A stretch of 64,000 bases of DNA from Chloroflexota bacterium (GTDB lineage Bacteria > Chloroflexota > UBA11872 > VXOZ01), in NCBI GenBank assembly GCA_958295775.1, contig CATQHC010000009.1:310001-374000 (forward strand). Direction: 5' to 3'. Made by a program: the position numbers and the translations under genes. The notes under the pieces were generated by a model that was not told the DNA's origin, did no database searches, and was given only the letters and a program-made list of their open reading frames with translations. This document shows, one piece after another, positions 1 to 9,098 of this stretch. Numbering within the stretch: the stretch's first letter is position 1; each line of letters opens with the position of its first letter.

Positions 1-194
1 GGCCACAGCACCTCCATGGCGAGATGGCGCACGCCGGCTTCATGGGCCGCAGGTAAGATGCGCCAACCAATCTCGCGCGTACGGATGCACCGCTGAATTC
101 CGCTATGGGCCTCATTCATCATCACAACCGTGGACCGCTCAAATCCGATTGTGACCAATTCCTCAGGGCTGCGCCAAGCAATAGTGTCTTCCAT
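1..194 (-). CDS. Partial gene, ChaN/erythromycin-esterase-like protein (N-terminus only)
   Basis: The first 64 codons of a minus-strand gene that runs off the left edge of the window. It begins at an ATG (complement of 192-194) preceded by a GATGAGAAG ribosome-binding stretch. The peptide starts MEDTIAWRSPEELVTIGFE and contains VVMMNEAHSG, then R-CIRTREIG and a HEAGVRHLAME segment. A 'MNEAH' strand-loop followed by a second 'AxE' strand resembles the start of the EreA/ChaN-like fold, whose Glu-His residues act in catalysis or metal/haem binding. That assignment rests only on this short similarity. The gene lies 155 bp downstream of the metallo-beta-lactamase gene on the same strand and could be cotranscribed with it. 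Confidence 0.55.
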   Translation of the reverse strand, partial: MEDTIAWRSPEELVTIGFERSTVVMMNEAHSGIQRCIRTREIGWRILPAAHEAGVRHLAMEVLW

Positions 195-349
195 TTTTCT
201 TCTCATCCGCTTCAGGCAATGAAGTGTGGTAACTTCAAGTCTACCAAGTCAAGAGGTAGAGCACGCCGGACCAAAGAAACGGAAACGGCAATCGTCCCGG
301 CTTACATCGCATGCATCGAGGTGCGTCGCAGAAAAGCCCTGCAGCTTGT

Positions 350-1903
350 TTAGATGTGCAATGGGCGTTCGAGCGCAGGAAGAATTACCTCAATGCCATC
401 GTTGGCCAGGGAGTCTGAGAAGAACTGGGGGTTTTGGGTGTGGATAGGAACAAGCGTTTGGGGACGGACTTGGCGGATTATGTCGATTAACTCATTGCCG
501 CTCGCGTGGCCGGAGGCGTGCAGGGGACTGTCCTGAGTTTCGCCTAGACCGTGAATTTCCACCCCGAAGTGTTCCAGCCAATTGCGTAGGCGTCCCTGGT
601 CAATCCGCATTTCTTCGTCGAAAGCCTCGCTGCTGGAGTAGATGTAGACTGCCGGTACCGGCGCCAGGCTCGCGAGCTCGTTGATGTCCCAAAACGAGAA
701 GCAGAGGATGTAGTCGCCGGGATTGCGCCGTACCTCTGCCGCATCCGCTAGTAGAGTGGTGTGGCGTTCCAGGAGCTGCTTTTCCCAACCGCTCAAGCGA
801 GCGCGACCTTTTTGGTAAAGCGCAAAGCCGGGCACCGTGCTGATGTCCGGCGCCTCCTCCGGTGCGGCGTAGTGCATCGCCTTTAAGAGATAGGCATCCT
901 TGTTGAGCACGGCGAGGCGGCGTCCGGTTGCCTGGGCAATCTCGTGAAAAATGAGCAGCCGTTCCACGTTACGCGGGCCGAAGTCTGCAAATACCAGCTT
1001 CCCCGCAGCCTGCTGCACGATTTCCAATGCCGTATCTTGCACGCCTTCTTCTGTAGCGTCGGTACCATCCGCGCCGCGTGTTCCCTCGCAGAGCAAGACT
1101 GTCGGCTGGATTGCCGCCATAGCTGCCACTGCTTGCCGTGACTGCTCGCCGCGCTTGCCGTGCAGGCGCAGGTCGCCGGTATAAGCCACCCAACCTGCCG
1201 AAGTCTCAACCGCAAACGCCGCCGCGCCATAGATTGAGTGGTCCACCGGAAACCAGCGCAGCTTGTTGCCCGCGCCGATCGTGTCACCGGCCGGTGCTAA
1301 GGGAGCAACTTCCATGCTGCGGGTAGCCTGCGGCGATTCATGCCAAAACCGCTCTGCTTCAAGCGAAAGCGGCCCGTCTAAGACTCGCAACGGCCGCTGC
1401 TGCAATGCAGCGCCGCGCTGTGACTGCAGCACGCCGTCTTTGCGCTCCCGCGGCACGGCATACACAAGTTCACGCTCCATATCGGAGGGCGCGCTATCTT
1501 GGATTGCTTTCGAGATGAGTGCCGTCAGGGCGGTTGTATAGAGCGGGATGTCAGGGCAGAGAAAGGATACGGAACCGGTGTGGTCCACGTGCGCATGGCT
1601 CAGCAGCACGCCGTCTACGTGATCGAGCGCGCGATATTGACCTTTGGCTTGCCAACGCTCCCAGAAGCCCGCGTCCGGTTCCAAGTCCGGCCGGTAGATG
1701 CCGTGTAGCAACGGCAACATGCCGGTCTGAAAATAGTCGTTCAGGCCGTAGCCGGCACGCGGGTTAAGGAATTCCTCAAAGTACTTGCCCCGCACCTTGA
1801 AGGAGACACCGAAATCAAAGAAGAGGCGGGTTAGGCCATCCTCGAGCAGGATCTTGTTGCCGCCAATCTCGTTGCTGCCGCCATAGAAGTGAAGTTCAGG
1901 CAT
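350..1903 (-). CDS. RNase J-like MBL-fold/beta-CASP metallohydrolase
   Basis: A 517-residue protein of the metallo-beta-lactamase superfamily. It opens with LHFYGGSNEIGGNKILLEDG, the start typical of RNase J and related beta-CASP nucleases. The zinc motif SHAHVDHTG lies near residue 105, a further WVAYTGDLRLHG metal-site strand near residue 240, and the C-terminus has HASGHASGNELIDIIRQ followed by PIHTQNPQFF, the late beta-CASP and zinc motifs of RNase J. The likely activity is phosphodiester hydrolysis of RNA in the cytoplasm, but the protein is shorter than true RNase J (about 550 residues) and the substrate cannot be fixed. The ATG has no convincing Shine-Dalgarno. It lies downstream of hppA, separated by a palindrome that could end hppA transcription. 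Confidence 0.8.
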   Translation of the reverse strand: MPELHFYGGSNEIGGNKILLEDGLTRLFFDFGVSFKVRGKYFEEFLNPRAGYGLNDYFQTGMLPLLHGIYRPDLEPDAGFWERWQAKGQYRALDHVDGVLLSHAHVDHTGSVSFLCPDIPLYTTALTALISKAIQDSAPSDMERELVYAVPRERKDGVLQSQRGAALQQRPLRVLDGPLSLEAERFWHESPQATRSMEVAPLAPAGDTIGAGNKLRWFPVDHSIYGAAAFAVETSAGWVAYTGDLRLHGKRGEQSRQAVAAMAAIQPTVLLCEGTRGADGTDATEEGVQDTALEIVQQAAGKLVFADFGPRNVERLLIFHEIAQATGRRLAVLNKDAYLLKAMHYAAPEEAPDISTVPGFALYQKGRARLSGWEKQLLERHTTLLADAAEVRRNPGDYILCFSFWDINELASLAPVPAVYIYSSSEAFDEEMRIDQGRLRNWLEHFGVEIHGLGETQDSPLHASGHASGNELIDIIRQVRPQTLVPIHTQNPQFFSDSLANDGIEVILPALERPLHI

Positions 1904-2040
1904 GGGAAAATATGACTCTGCGCGACGGGGTCAATAGCACCTGTCCATCGTACAGCGAGGGCGCTCTTGGTCGCAGGACTCTGTTCCTTCGTATAAGAAA
2001 AAAGGCCCAAACGCCAGCATCTAAGCGAGTGTATATACCT

Positions 2041-2077
2041 AGTCGTTCATACTTCGACAAGCTCAGCACGAACGACT
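2041..2077. repeat. Dispersed repeat with core GACAAGCTCAGCACGAACG
   Basis: The arms AGTCGTTC (2041-2048) and GAACGACT (2070-2077) are perfectly complementary and flank a CTTCGACAAGCTCAGCAC core. A second copy with the same core is at 25545-25579, and a shorter inverted relative is at 44426-44445. All three lie between genes, as expected of a small dispersed palindromic element. Confidence 0.6.
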
Positions 2078-2136
2078 TTCATTCCTGTACCCCGTGCAAT
2101 TGATGCAACGTGACTCCGCAATGGTTATCAAAGCGT

Positions 2137-2164
2137 GTAGGGGCGGTTCGCGAACCGCCCCTAC
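2137..2164. terminator. 28-bp perfect palindrome, possible bidirectional terminator or repeat
   Basis: The sequence is GTAGGGGCGGTTCG followed by its exact complement, centred on TTCGCGAA. It sits 79 bp past the hppA stop codon on the minus strand and upstream of the MBL gene, so it may end hppA transcription. There is no T-tract, so it may instead be a dispersed repeat. Confidence 0.45.
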
Positions 2165-2242
2165 CGCATACTATTCCTATTGTCGGCAAGCCCTATCGGT
2201 TGACTAAGCTTGTTAGCTTCGCCGCTCGCAAGTCTGTCTTGT

Positions 2243-4354
2243 CTAGATGAACAGCGGCGCAAGCACGAGCGTAATCGTCGAAAAGAGCTTGATGAGCACG
2301 TGCAGCGATGGTCCGGCCGTATCTTTGAGCGGGTCGCCAACCGTATCGCCGACCACAGCCGCGTGGTGGGCCACCGTATTCTTGCCGAGCACATTACCGT
2401 CGTCATCTTTCAAATGGCCCGCCTCGATGAACTTCTTCGCGTTATCCCACGCGCCGCCGCCGTTATTGAGGACTGTCGCCAGGATTATGCCGGACATCGT
2501 ACCCACCATGAGGAAAGCGGCCTCAGCCTCCCAGCGCAGCACGACGCCAACGATGATCGGGGCCGATATCGCCAAGAGGCCAGGGAGGATCATCTCACGG
2601 AGGGCCGAGCGTGTCGTAATATCCACACAGCGCGCGTAGTCGGGCCGCACGGTTCCTTCCAAAATGCCGGGGTTTTCAGCGAATTGGCGGCGCACCTCTT
2701 GGATAATGTCGCTCGCCGCGCGTCCCACAGCGCGGATAGCCAGCGCGCTAAAGAGGAAAACAACCATCGCACCGATGAAACCGCCGATAAAGACCTCGAC
2801 CTTTACCAAGTCCACCTGGATCACCTCATGGGGCAGCCCCAACTTGTGCCGCACCTCATCGAGGAAGGCCTGGAAGAGCAGGAACGCCGCCAGACCGGCA
2901 GAGCCTATGGCGTAGCCCTTGGTGAGGGCCTTCGTCGTGTTGCCGACCGAGTCGAGCTGGTCCGTAATCACGCGTGCTTCTTCCGGCGCATCCGACATCT
3001 CGGTGATGCCGCCGGCGTTGTCGGTGATCGGCCCAAAGGTGTCCATGGAAAGCACATAGGCCGCGCTCATGAGCATGCCCATGGTCGCCACCGCCGTCGC
3101 GTAGATGCCCTTCACCGCCGAGCTGACACCCTCCACCTCGGCCAGCGTGCCGAGCCAGAACGAGAGACCCAGCGCCAGGGCAATTGCCAGCACCGACGTA
3201 GCGGTCGTTTCGAGTCCAATCGCAAAACCGCTGATGATATTCGTGGCCGGGCCGGTCTTGGAAGCTTCCGCGATCTCCTTCACCGGACGCCAGCTACCGG
3301 ACGTGTAGTACTGGGTAATGTACACAAAAGCCAAGCTGGTCAGAATGCCAACCGTGCCTGCCCAGAAGAACATCAAGTCTTCCAACAGGTAGTACACGGA
3401 CACGAACATGAAGACGATCGAGAGCACCGTAATGACGTAGTAACCCTTGTTGAGCGCATTCATGGGATTTTCCGGATCGGCCCCGCGCGCCAGCATAACG
3501 CCGACGATAGACGCGACCAGCCCAAAGGCACGCACGATCAGCGGGAACAAGACCCATGCCAGGTTGTTGGTCGCCACGGCGAGGCTTGCACCCAGGATCA
3601 TCGCGCCGATATTCTCGGCAGCCGTCGACTCGAAGAGGTCGGCGCCGCGACCGGCGCAGTCGCCTACGTTGTCGCCCACCAAGTCAGCAATCACCGCCGC
3701 ATTCCGCGGGTCGTCTTCCGGAATGCCCTGCTCAACCTTGCCCACCAAGTCCGCGCCGACGTCGGCAGCCTTGGTATAGATACCACCGCCCAATTGCGCA
3801 AAGAGCGCTACGAAGCTCGCGCCAAAGCCGAAGCCGACGATGCTGCTCACGACCTGAAGCGAATTCTCCGGCGTGAGATTGTTCCCACCATAAACTAGTA
3901 ACATTGCGCCGACGCCGATGAGACTCAGCGCCACCACGAGGAAGCCGGAAACCGCGCCGCCGCGCAGCGAGACTTTCAATGCTTCTTCCAAACTCGAGCG
4001 CGCCGCGTTGGCCGCGCGGCCATTGGACTGCACGGCAATATTCATACCGACAAAGCCGGAGATACCCGAGCAGATGGCGCCAACGAGGAAGGCCACCGAA
4101 GTCTTAATGCCAAGTTCGACATCAGACGCAAAATAGCCGATAATAGCGCCAATTACGATCGCCGCCACAATCGCCAGCATGGCAATCGTGCGGTATTGCC
4201 GGTTGAGAAAGGCGGTTGCGCCTTCGAAAATCGTGCCTGCGATTTCCTGCATCTGCTCCGTGCCGCGATCACGGCGCAACACATCGTATGCGAGCCAGAT
4301 CGCGAATACTACAGAAATCAGACAGGCTATAGGGACTGCCCAGACTAGTTCCAC
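2243..4354 (-). CDS. hppA: Membrane-bound proton-pumping pyrophosphatase, K+-independent type
   Basis: Hydrolyses pyrophosphate in the cytoplasm and pumps protons out across the membrane. The 703-residue protein is strongly hydrophobic with about 16 helices. It carries the pyrophosphate-binding segment GIPEDDPRNAA (about 210-220), DNVGDCAGRGADLFES (228-243) and a second acidic site near SMDTFGPITDNAGG (436-449). The motif GNTTKA (471-476) has Lys at the position that is Ala in K+-dependent enzymes, so this should be the K+-independent class. I chose a GTG start at 4354: it follows GGGAGG with an 11-nt gap and lies one base past the hisC stop codon. Longer readings would overlap hisC and lack family similarity. 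Transcription is presumably from the hisC promoter. Confidence 0.93.
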   Translation of the reverse strand: MELVWAVPIACLISVVFAIWLAYDVLRRDRGTEQMQEIAGTIFEGATAFLNRQYRTIAMLAIVAAIVIGAIIGYFASDVELGIKTSVAFLVGAICSGISGFVGMNIAVQSNGRAANAARSSLEEALKVSLRGGAVSGFLVVALSLIGVGAMLLVYGGNNLTPENSLQVVSSIVGFGFGASFVALFAQLGGGIYTKAADVGADLVGKVEQGIPEDDPRNAAVIADLVGDNVGDCAGRGADLFESTAAENIGAMILGASLAVATNNLAWVLFPLIVRAFGLVASIVGVMLARGADPENPMNALNKGYYVITVLSIVFMFVSVYYLLEDLMFFWAGTVGILTSLAFVYITQYYTSGSWRPVKEIAEASKTGPATNIISGFAIGLETTATSVLAIALALGLSFWLGTLAEVEGVSSAVKGIYATAVATMGMLMSAAYVLSMDTFGPITDNAGGITEMSDAPEEARVITDQLDSVGNTTKALTKGYAIGSAGLAAFLLFQAFLDEVRHKLGLPHEVIQVDLVKVEVFIGGFIGAMVVFLFSALAIRAVGRAASDIIQEVRRQFAENPGILEGTVRPDYARCVDITTRSALREMILPGLLAISAPIIVGVVLRWEAEAAFLMVGTMSGIILATVLNNGGGAWDNAKKFIEAGHLKDDDGNVLGKNTVAHHAAVVGDTVGDPLKDTAGPSLHVLIKLFSTITLVLAPLFI

Positions 4355-4355
4355 G

Positions 4356-5438
4356 TTACTGTGTACCTCCCGTTGTTGGCACGACACTGTTCTCCAGCAC
4401 CACCCTAAGGGCGTTGAAGAATACTTCCATTTCTTCTTCTGTTCCAATGGTTATGCGCAGGTACCGCTCCAAACCGTGTTGACGGAAGTAGCGCACCAGC
4501 ACTTTTTGCGTCTTCAATGCTTCAAATACATCGGCTGCCGCGTGTTGCGTCGGCTCGACGAAGAGGAAATTCGCATCGGAGGGGTAGACTCTGCAGGGAA
4601 ATTCCTGCTTCAACCTGCCGGCTACACGATCACGGCGCGCGCCGATCTCCGCACAAACTGTCCGCATCCACTCGTAGTCTTCCAACGTCGCGACCGCAAT
4701 CGCCTGGCTGGGTCGACTGACGCTGTAGGAGTCCCGCAACTTCCACAAAGGTTCCAACAGTTCCGGCCGTCCGAAAGCATACCCAACACGCACACCCGCG
4801 AGCCCGAATGACTTGGACATGCTCCGCGACACAATAATGTTGTCATACTGCTGTACCAAGGACAAGGCAGAGGCCGATGCAAAGTCGACGTATGCTTCAT
4901 CCACGACCACTAAACCCGCGCACTGCTGCGCCAGACGCTCGATCTGCGCAGGCGGCGTGAACGTGCCCGTGGGCGAGTTTGGATTAGAAATAGCCGTAAG
5001 CGTCGCCTGCAGTCCCGCCAATTCATCGATAGGCACCGCAAAGTCGGGGCCCGGTTCAACGGTCTGGATGACGGCATCCTGCATGTGCGCCCAAACTTCA
5101 TAGTAAGGGTAGGTGGGAAAGGTGTACGCTACGGATTGTCCCCTGTCAACATAGGCGCGAAAGGTCAAATTGAGGATTTGGTCCGAGCCGTTGTCAACGT
5201 AAATCCAATCGACGTCGAGCTCGTAAATCTCCGAGAGTTTCTGACGCAAGTCCCGCGCCAAGGGATCAGGGTATCGTGATAGAGCCTGATTGGCTTGGCC
5301 TTCCAGCGCAGCCAGCGCCTTGGGTGAGGTATGGGGATTCTCATTCGTATTGAGCTTCGTCCACCCCGTTCCCTGGGGCTGTTCCCCGGGAATGTAAGGC
5401 GACATCTCCTGGACGGCTTTTCGTGCTGCCGGAATCAC
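4356..5438 (-). CDS. hisC: Histidinol-phosphate aminotransferase
   Basis: A PLP-dependent fold-type I aminotransferase of histidine biosynthesis (imidazole-acetol phosphate to histidinol phosphate, with glutamate as donor). The 360 residues are the usual HisC length. Visible motifs are KLNTNENPHTSP (28-39), SNPNSPTG (151-158), the PLP-contacting VVDEAYVDF (178-186), and SRSMSKSFGLAG with PLP lysine 209. It may also act on aromatic keto acids, as some HisC enzymes do. No other his genes are nearby. It is the first gene of a tight pair with hppA, separated by one base, and has a near-consensus promoter 143-171 bp upstream. Confidence 0.92.
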   Translation of the reverse strand: MIPAARKAVQEMSPYIPGEQPQGTGWTKLNTNENPHTSPKALAALEGQANQALSRYPDPLARDLRQKLSEIYELDVDWIYVDNGSDQILNLTFRAYVDRGQSVAYTFPTYPYYEVWAHMQDAVIQTVEPGPDFAVPIDELAGLQATLTAISNPNSPTGTFTPPAQIERLAQQCAGLVVVDEAYVDFASASALSLVQQYDNIIVSRSMSKSFGLAGVRVGYAFGRPELLEPLWKLRDSYSVSRPSQAIAVATLEDYEWMRTVCAEIGARRDRVAGRLKQEFPCRVYPSDANFLFVEPTQHAAADVFEALKTQKVLVRYFRQHGLERYLRITIGTEEEMEVFFNALRVVLENSVVPTTGGTQ

Positions 5439-5906
5439 TGGCTATCTCGCCTTCTTAGCATCGAACAACATCACGGTCATTCCCCTCGCTGCAACATTCC
5501 AATCGCCAAGGCCACTGTCTACCTAAAGGCCCTGATTGGTGGACAAAACAGCCTCGTCCAGATAAAGTGGCGACTGCAGCATTATAGCGAAGATTTCGAC
5601 CAATGTCACACAGGCTTCATGTTCCTGGATGGGAATGCTCTCAAGACTGTTGATGCTTGAATCTGTTGCACGGCTGGGCCATCGCTTCCCCTATTGTCGA
5701 GTGAAAACAACGGCCCCAATGGCGCAGAATGTTAGCTTGCGATACGTCCTCAATTGCGGTCGCCACAAAAGTGAGCAGGCATTTGCAGAGATTGCATCGT
5801 CTGCTGCTTAAGCTGTAGTATTGTTTACTTGCCCTTGCGTTGTTGTGGTAGCACTCGAGACATTTGACACCTTGGGCCTCTGGAAACAATTCATGACTAT
5901 TCCGCT
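5439..5906. other. Divergent intergenic region between hisC and the YfhO gene
   Basis: 468 bp with no supported gene. It contains the minus-strand promoter for hisC-hppA (5581-5609). The YfhO gene promoter must also lie here, but I could not single one out. Confidence 0.5.
5581..5609 (-). promoter_or_regulatory. Sigma-70-type promoter for hisC-hppA
   Basis: On the minus strand a -35 box GTGACA (complement of 5604-5609; 5 of 6 match TTGACA) is followed by a 17-bp spacer and a perfect -10 box TATAAT (complement of 5581-5586). The predicted start is near 5574, giving an mRNA leader of about 135 nt before hisC. Confidence 0.6.
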
Positions 5907-8828
5907 ATGAGAAGGACTCTTGCGCAAAAGTCCCTCATCTGGGCCTTCTGGACACTAAGCACTTTGACTTGGTCCGGCTTGAGCCTTTCGCTTGTGCTGG
6001 GTCGCACAACACCAGTGACGCTCAGTCGGTGGTGGCTGGCAGGGCTATTGGGAATCTTAATCGCTAGTTTCGCGTGGCGCCTGCTCGTTCTCGCTCTCTT
6101 GCGGAATGGTCTTGCAGGCTCTCGTTCGCCGCTTGCTACTTACAGGCTTGCCGCATTGACGGACATACCGCTCGCTTCAATGTTGCCCCTGCTCGTTCTC
6201 TTATATCTCTTCGATGATATAAACCACTACTTCAGCACATTCCCTCTCTTACGATGGTTGGCGATAGCTGTACCTATTGGTGCAGCCGGCGTCATTCACG
6301 AAGTCATCCTTAGTCAGTCGGTACCTAGCTGGACAAACGCAGCTTTGAGAAGCTCGGTTCTCAAGCACTTTACCAACCAGTTTTCGCGGGACTTGCTCTC
6401 TGTTGCCCTGCTCGTTGGGATAGCGGTGCTCTATCTCTGGCCGGTTTTCACCGGCAGCGTACCGGTGCCCGCAGACCTGCTAGCTTTTGGGCCTCCTTGG
6501 GGTTGGCACACAATAGAGAACCTCCCGCAAGTGCACAATCCAGTGGGATCGGATGCACTCTGGCTCTTCTATCCATATGCCCAATTTCGAAACTCCATTG
6601 TTGACCAGTCCCTCTTTCCACTTTGGAATCCTTATATCTTCTCGGGCACCCCATTCCTGGCGGAATCCAGTAATACACAGCTACTCCAGCCACTGAACTT
6701 TATCTTTGCACTCTTGCCGCCGGGCGCATCCATCTCCGCCGCAATGCTGTTGTACCTCACGCTGGCCGGGGTAAGCATGTTCGCCTTTCTGCGAGTCATC
6801 GGTTTGCAGCGAGGGCCTTCTCTGATAGGTGCAGCTACATTTATGCTTGCCTCAGCAATCTGGTGGCTACTCTTAACCTATTTCCTTTCAAGCACTGTCT
6901 GGCTCTTACCGTTAGCGCTGATAGGCACGGAGATCACTCTCCGCGGCCGGTTCCGGTGGGGGACAATCATCACGTCGAGCGCGGTCGGGCTGGCACTGCT
7001 AGGGAACACACAGATTGCCTTCTACATTCTGCTTGCAATCTGCATTTATGCGTTGTGCGGGTTAGCAACGGGCCATAGAACAGAGCGAGCCAGCTTCCAG
7101 TCGTTATGTGCGCGAGTCGGAATCCTAGCTTTGAGCATCATGCTTGGCATCGCCGTTGCTGCGGCGCAGCTCCTGCCCAGCATTGAGCTTTCACAAATTT
7201 CCCATCGCGCCGCCGTCACCGATCTCACCACAGTCAATCCCGTTCCATTCCACCGACTCTTAACTTTGATACTACCCGGAATCTTAGGGTATCCTCCCGC
7301 CGGCACCTCGTGGGGAGACACAAATCCATTTGAAACGACATTGTATATAGGAATCGTACCACTCGCTCTTGCAGTCTGGGCAGGTTGCACCCATCCAAAC
7401 CGCTATGTCACGTGCAGTGTGATCCTCATTGCCGTTGGCGTCATGTTGGCAATGGTCTGGTACAGTTCCTCGGCTCTTTCCGCAGTCATCCCGGCCTATC
7501 CATTCTTCCCTTCGCTAGGTCGAGCCCTAATTCTGGTGAAGTTTGGGGGTGCTTTGCTCGCCGCCTTTGGCGCGCAAGCCTTACTGTCGCAGGCGGTAGC
7601 TTCTCCTAGAAAGCTGCTGCTACTTGGCGTGTTGCTGGTGTTTCTCATTTCTGGGTCAGGAATTGCCTTCTTGGTTCATGAATGGCCCGCACCGACGGAT
7701 GAGAGTTACTCGCGCGCCGTATCCGCATTGCGAGACAGCATCGGCTGGCTTGCCACAGTGAGCGTGGCGGGTTTTGGCATCCTCTTCGCGGCGGGCCGTT
7801 GGGGAAAACTGATGCGCACAAGCAGCCTCGTTTTCTTGAGCGCAATCATAATTCTTGACCTTGCGGGTTTTGGCGCACCTCTTCACACGTATTCTCCCAA
7901 GTCTTCGATCTATCCCTCCACTCCCGCAACGGAGTATCTGAGACTCAATCAAGGGGAGCGGATCTTCCGGATTATTGGCGTGCCATACACGACGTTTCTG
8001 CCCAATTCTGCAATGGCCTACGGCCTCACCGATGCTCGAGGTTACAACGCGCTCTATCCTAAACGCATTTTGCAGTTCGCCAACCTAGTAAATGGCGAAA
8101 GTCCGCTCCCGGCACTACGTCCCACAACGCCTTTTTCCGGCTACTATTCGGACTTTCATCGCGTTGACTATGACGCGATTGGCGACTTGCGACTGCTGAG
8201 CCTGCTAAATGTGGAATACATCGTCCTCGACAAGCAATACCAACCCACTCCGCCGCTGGACATGTCAGAATTCGAACTCGTGATGGAACAGCCGGGCTTA
8301 CGGGGTGGTGTCCTCTATCGAAACCCAAACGTCTTACCACGCGCCTTCATAGTCGGCAGTACAGAGACCGTTCCTGACTCTGCTGGAGCTATCAGGCGTC
8401 TGCAGGACCCTGAGTTCGATCCAGCAAGACACGTTGTCTTGGAGAATTCTTCGGTTCTACCGTCTTATCCCATGCCGCAAGTCTCGCGCGTTGAAATCGA
8501 GTTATATGAGCCGGAGCGGGTCCACGTGCGTGTGGAATCCAGCACACCCGCGTGGCTTCTGCTCACTGACACCTATTACCCGGGCTGGCAGGTAACCGTG
8601 AATGGCGAAGACACACGCATCTATCCGGCCGATCTTCTCTTTCGCGCGGTTCACGTGCCTGCGGGCATCAGCGAAGTGGGGTTCAGCTATCGGCCTGCTT
8701 CATGGACTTGGGGTGTGCGCATCTCTGTGGCGGCGATCCTCGCTTGGCTAGTGATCTTGCTCTTACCTTTACGTCGCAGAATCACAGCACAATATCCCGT
8801 TTGGCGAACGATCGGGAAGACGCCGTAG
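5907..8828 (+). CDS. YfhO-family large membrane protein (paralogue 1)
   Basis: A 973-residue integral membrane protein. The N-terminal two thirds hold many hydrophobic helices, the C-terminal third is soluble, and a last helix precedes a basic tail. The segment DALWLFYPYAQFRNS, then FPLWNPYIFSGTPFL (about residues 215-250), is the hallmark of the YfhO family. These resemble GT-C glycosyltransferases, and YfhO of Gram-positive bacteria is tied to glycosylation of surface polymers. The C-terminal extracytoplasmic part includes DTYYPGWQVTVNGED, a motif typical of the family. A second member lies at 38827-41961. No polysaccharide cluster is adjacent, so the substrate is unknown. Confidence 0.8.
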   Translation: MRRTLAQKSLIWAFWTLSTLTWSGLSLSLVLGRTTPVTLSRWWLAGLLGILIASFAWRLLVLALLRNGLAGSRSPLATYRLAALTDIPLASMLPLLVLLYLFDDINHYFSTFPLLRWLAIAVPIGAAGVIHEVILSQSVPSWTNAALRSSVLKHFTNQFSRDLLSVALLVGIAVLYLWPVFTGSVPVPADLLAFGPPWGWHTIENLPQVHNPVGSDALWLFYPYAQFRNSIVDQSLFPLWNPYIFSGTPFLAESSNTQLLQPLNFIFALLPPGASISAAMLLYLTLAGVSMFAFLRVIGLQRGPSLIGAATFMLASAIWWLLLTYFLSSTVWLLPLALIGTEITLRGRFRWGTIITSSAVGLALLGNTQIAFYILLAICIYALCGLATGHRTERASFQSLCARVGILALSIMLGIAVAAAQLLPSIELSQISHRAAVTDLTTVNPVPFHRLLTLILPGILGYPPAGTSWGDTNPFETTLYIGIVPLALAVWAGCTHPNRYVTCSVILIAVGVMLAMVWYSSSALSAVIPAYPFFPSLGRALILVKFGGALLAAFGAQALLSQAVASPRKLLLLGVLLVFLISGSGIAFLVHEWPAPTDESYSRAVSALRDSIGWLATVSVAGFGILFAAGRWGKLMRTSSLVFLSAIIILDLAGFGAPLHTYSPKSSIYPSTPATEYLRLNQGERIFRIIGVPYTTFLPNSAMAYGLTDARGYNALYPKRILQFANLVNGESPLPALRPTTPFSGYYSDFHRVDYDAIGDLRLLSLLNVEYIVLDKQYQPTPPLDMSEFELVMEQPGLRGGVLYRNPNVLPRAFIVGSTETVPDSAGAIRRLQDPEFDPARHVVLENSSVLPSYPMPQVSRVEIELYEPERVHVRVESSTPAWLLLTDTYYPGWQVTVNGEDTRIYPADLLFRAVHVPAGISEVGFSYRPASWTWGVRISVAAILAWLVILLLPLRRRITAQYPVWRTIGKTP

Positions 8829-9049
8829 ACACAAGTGTGTCGCGTTGCAGGGTCCAGTCAATTGACTGTGTTCTGCAATGCCCATTCCTGCTTCCAGGTG
8901 CTCGCATTCAGCTAATGCACTAGCTGCGGCAGTAATTCGGGACTATTGGCGTAAGTGGCGTCCTAGTCTAGCAGTCCGCACCATTTGTACTCCGGCGTGA
9001 AATGACCGGGGCAAATCTCTCAAAGAGCGCCTTGTCCAGAAACAGCAGA

Positions 9050-9067
9050 GCACCCCGCGGGGGATGC
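9050..9067 (-). terminator. Possible terminator of the solute-binding protein gene
   Basis: On the minus strand, a GCA-(T)-CCCC / GGGG-TGC hairpin about 30 bp beyond the stop codon of the 9099-10454 gene, followed by TCTGCTGTTTCTGG. The stem is short and the T-run is poor. Confidence 0.3.
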
Positions 9068-9098
9068 CCTGCTTCTCTTGTGTCCGAATACTCGTGAC

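Larger units (their letters stand above)
1904..2242. other. Intergenic region with two dispersed-type palindromes
   Basis: No gene is supported here. The stretch holds an AT-rich segment just upstream of the MBL gene (around 1985-2045), the repeat at 2041-2077 and the perfect palindrome at 2137-2164. Confidence 0.6.

Noticed and set aside
2210-3898. Long plus-strand open frame of 562 codons
   Set aside because: It lies entirely opposite hppA, is rich in His and Arg, and has no recognisable motif; a shadow of a GC-rich gene.
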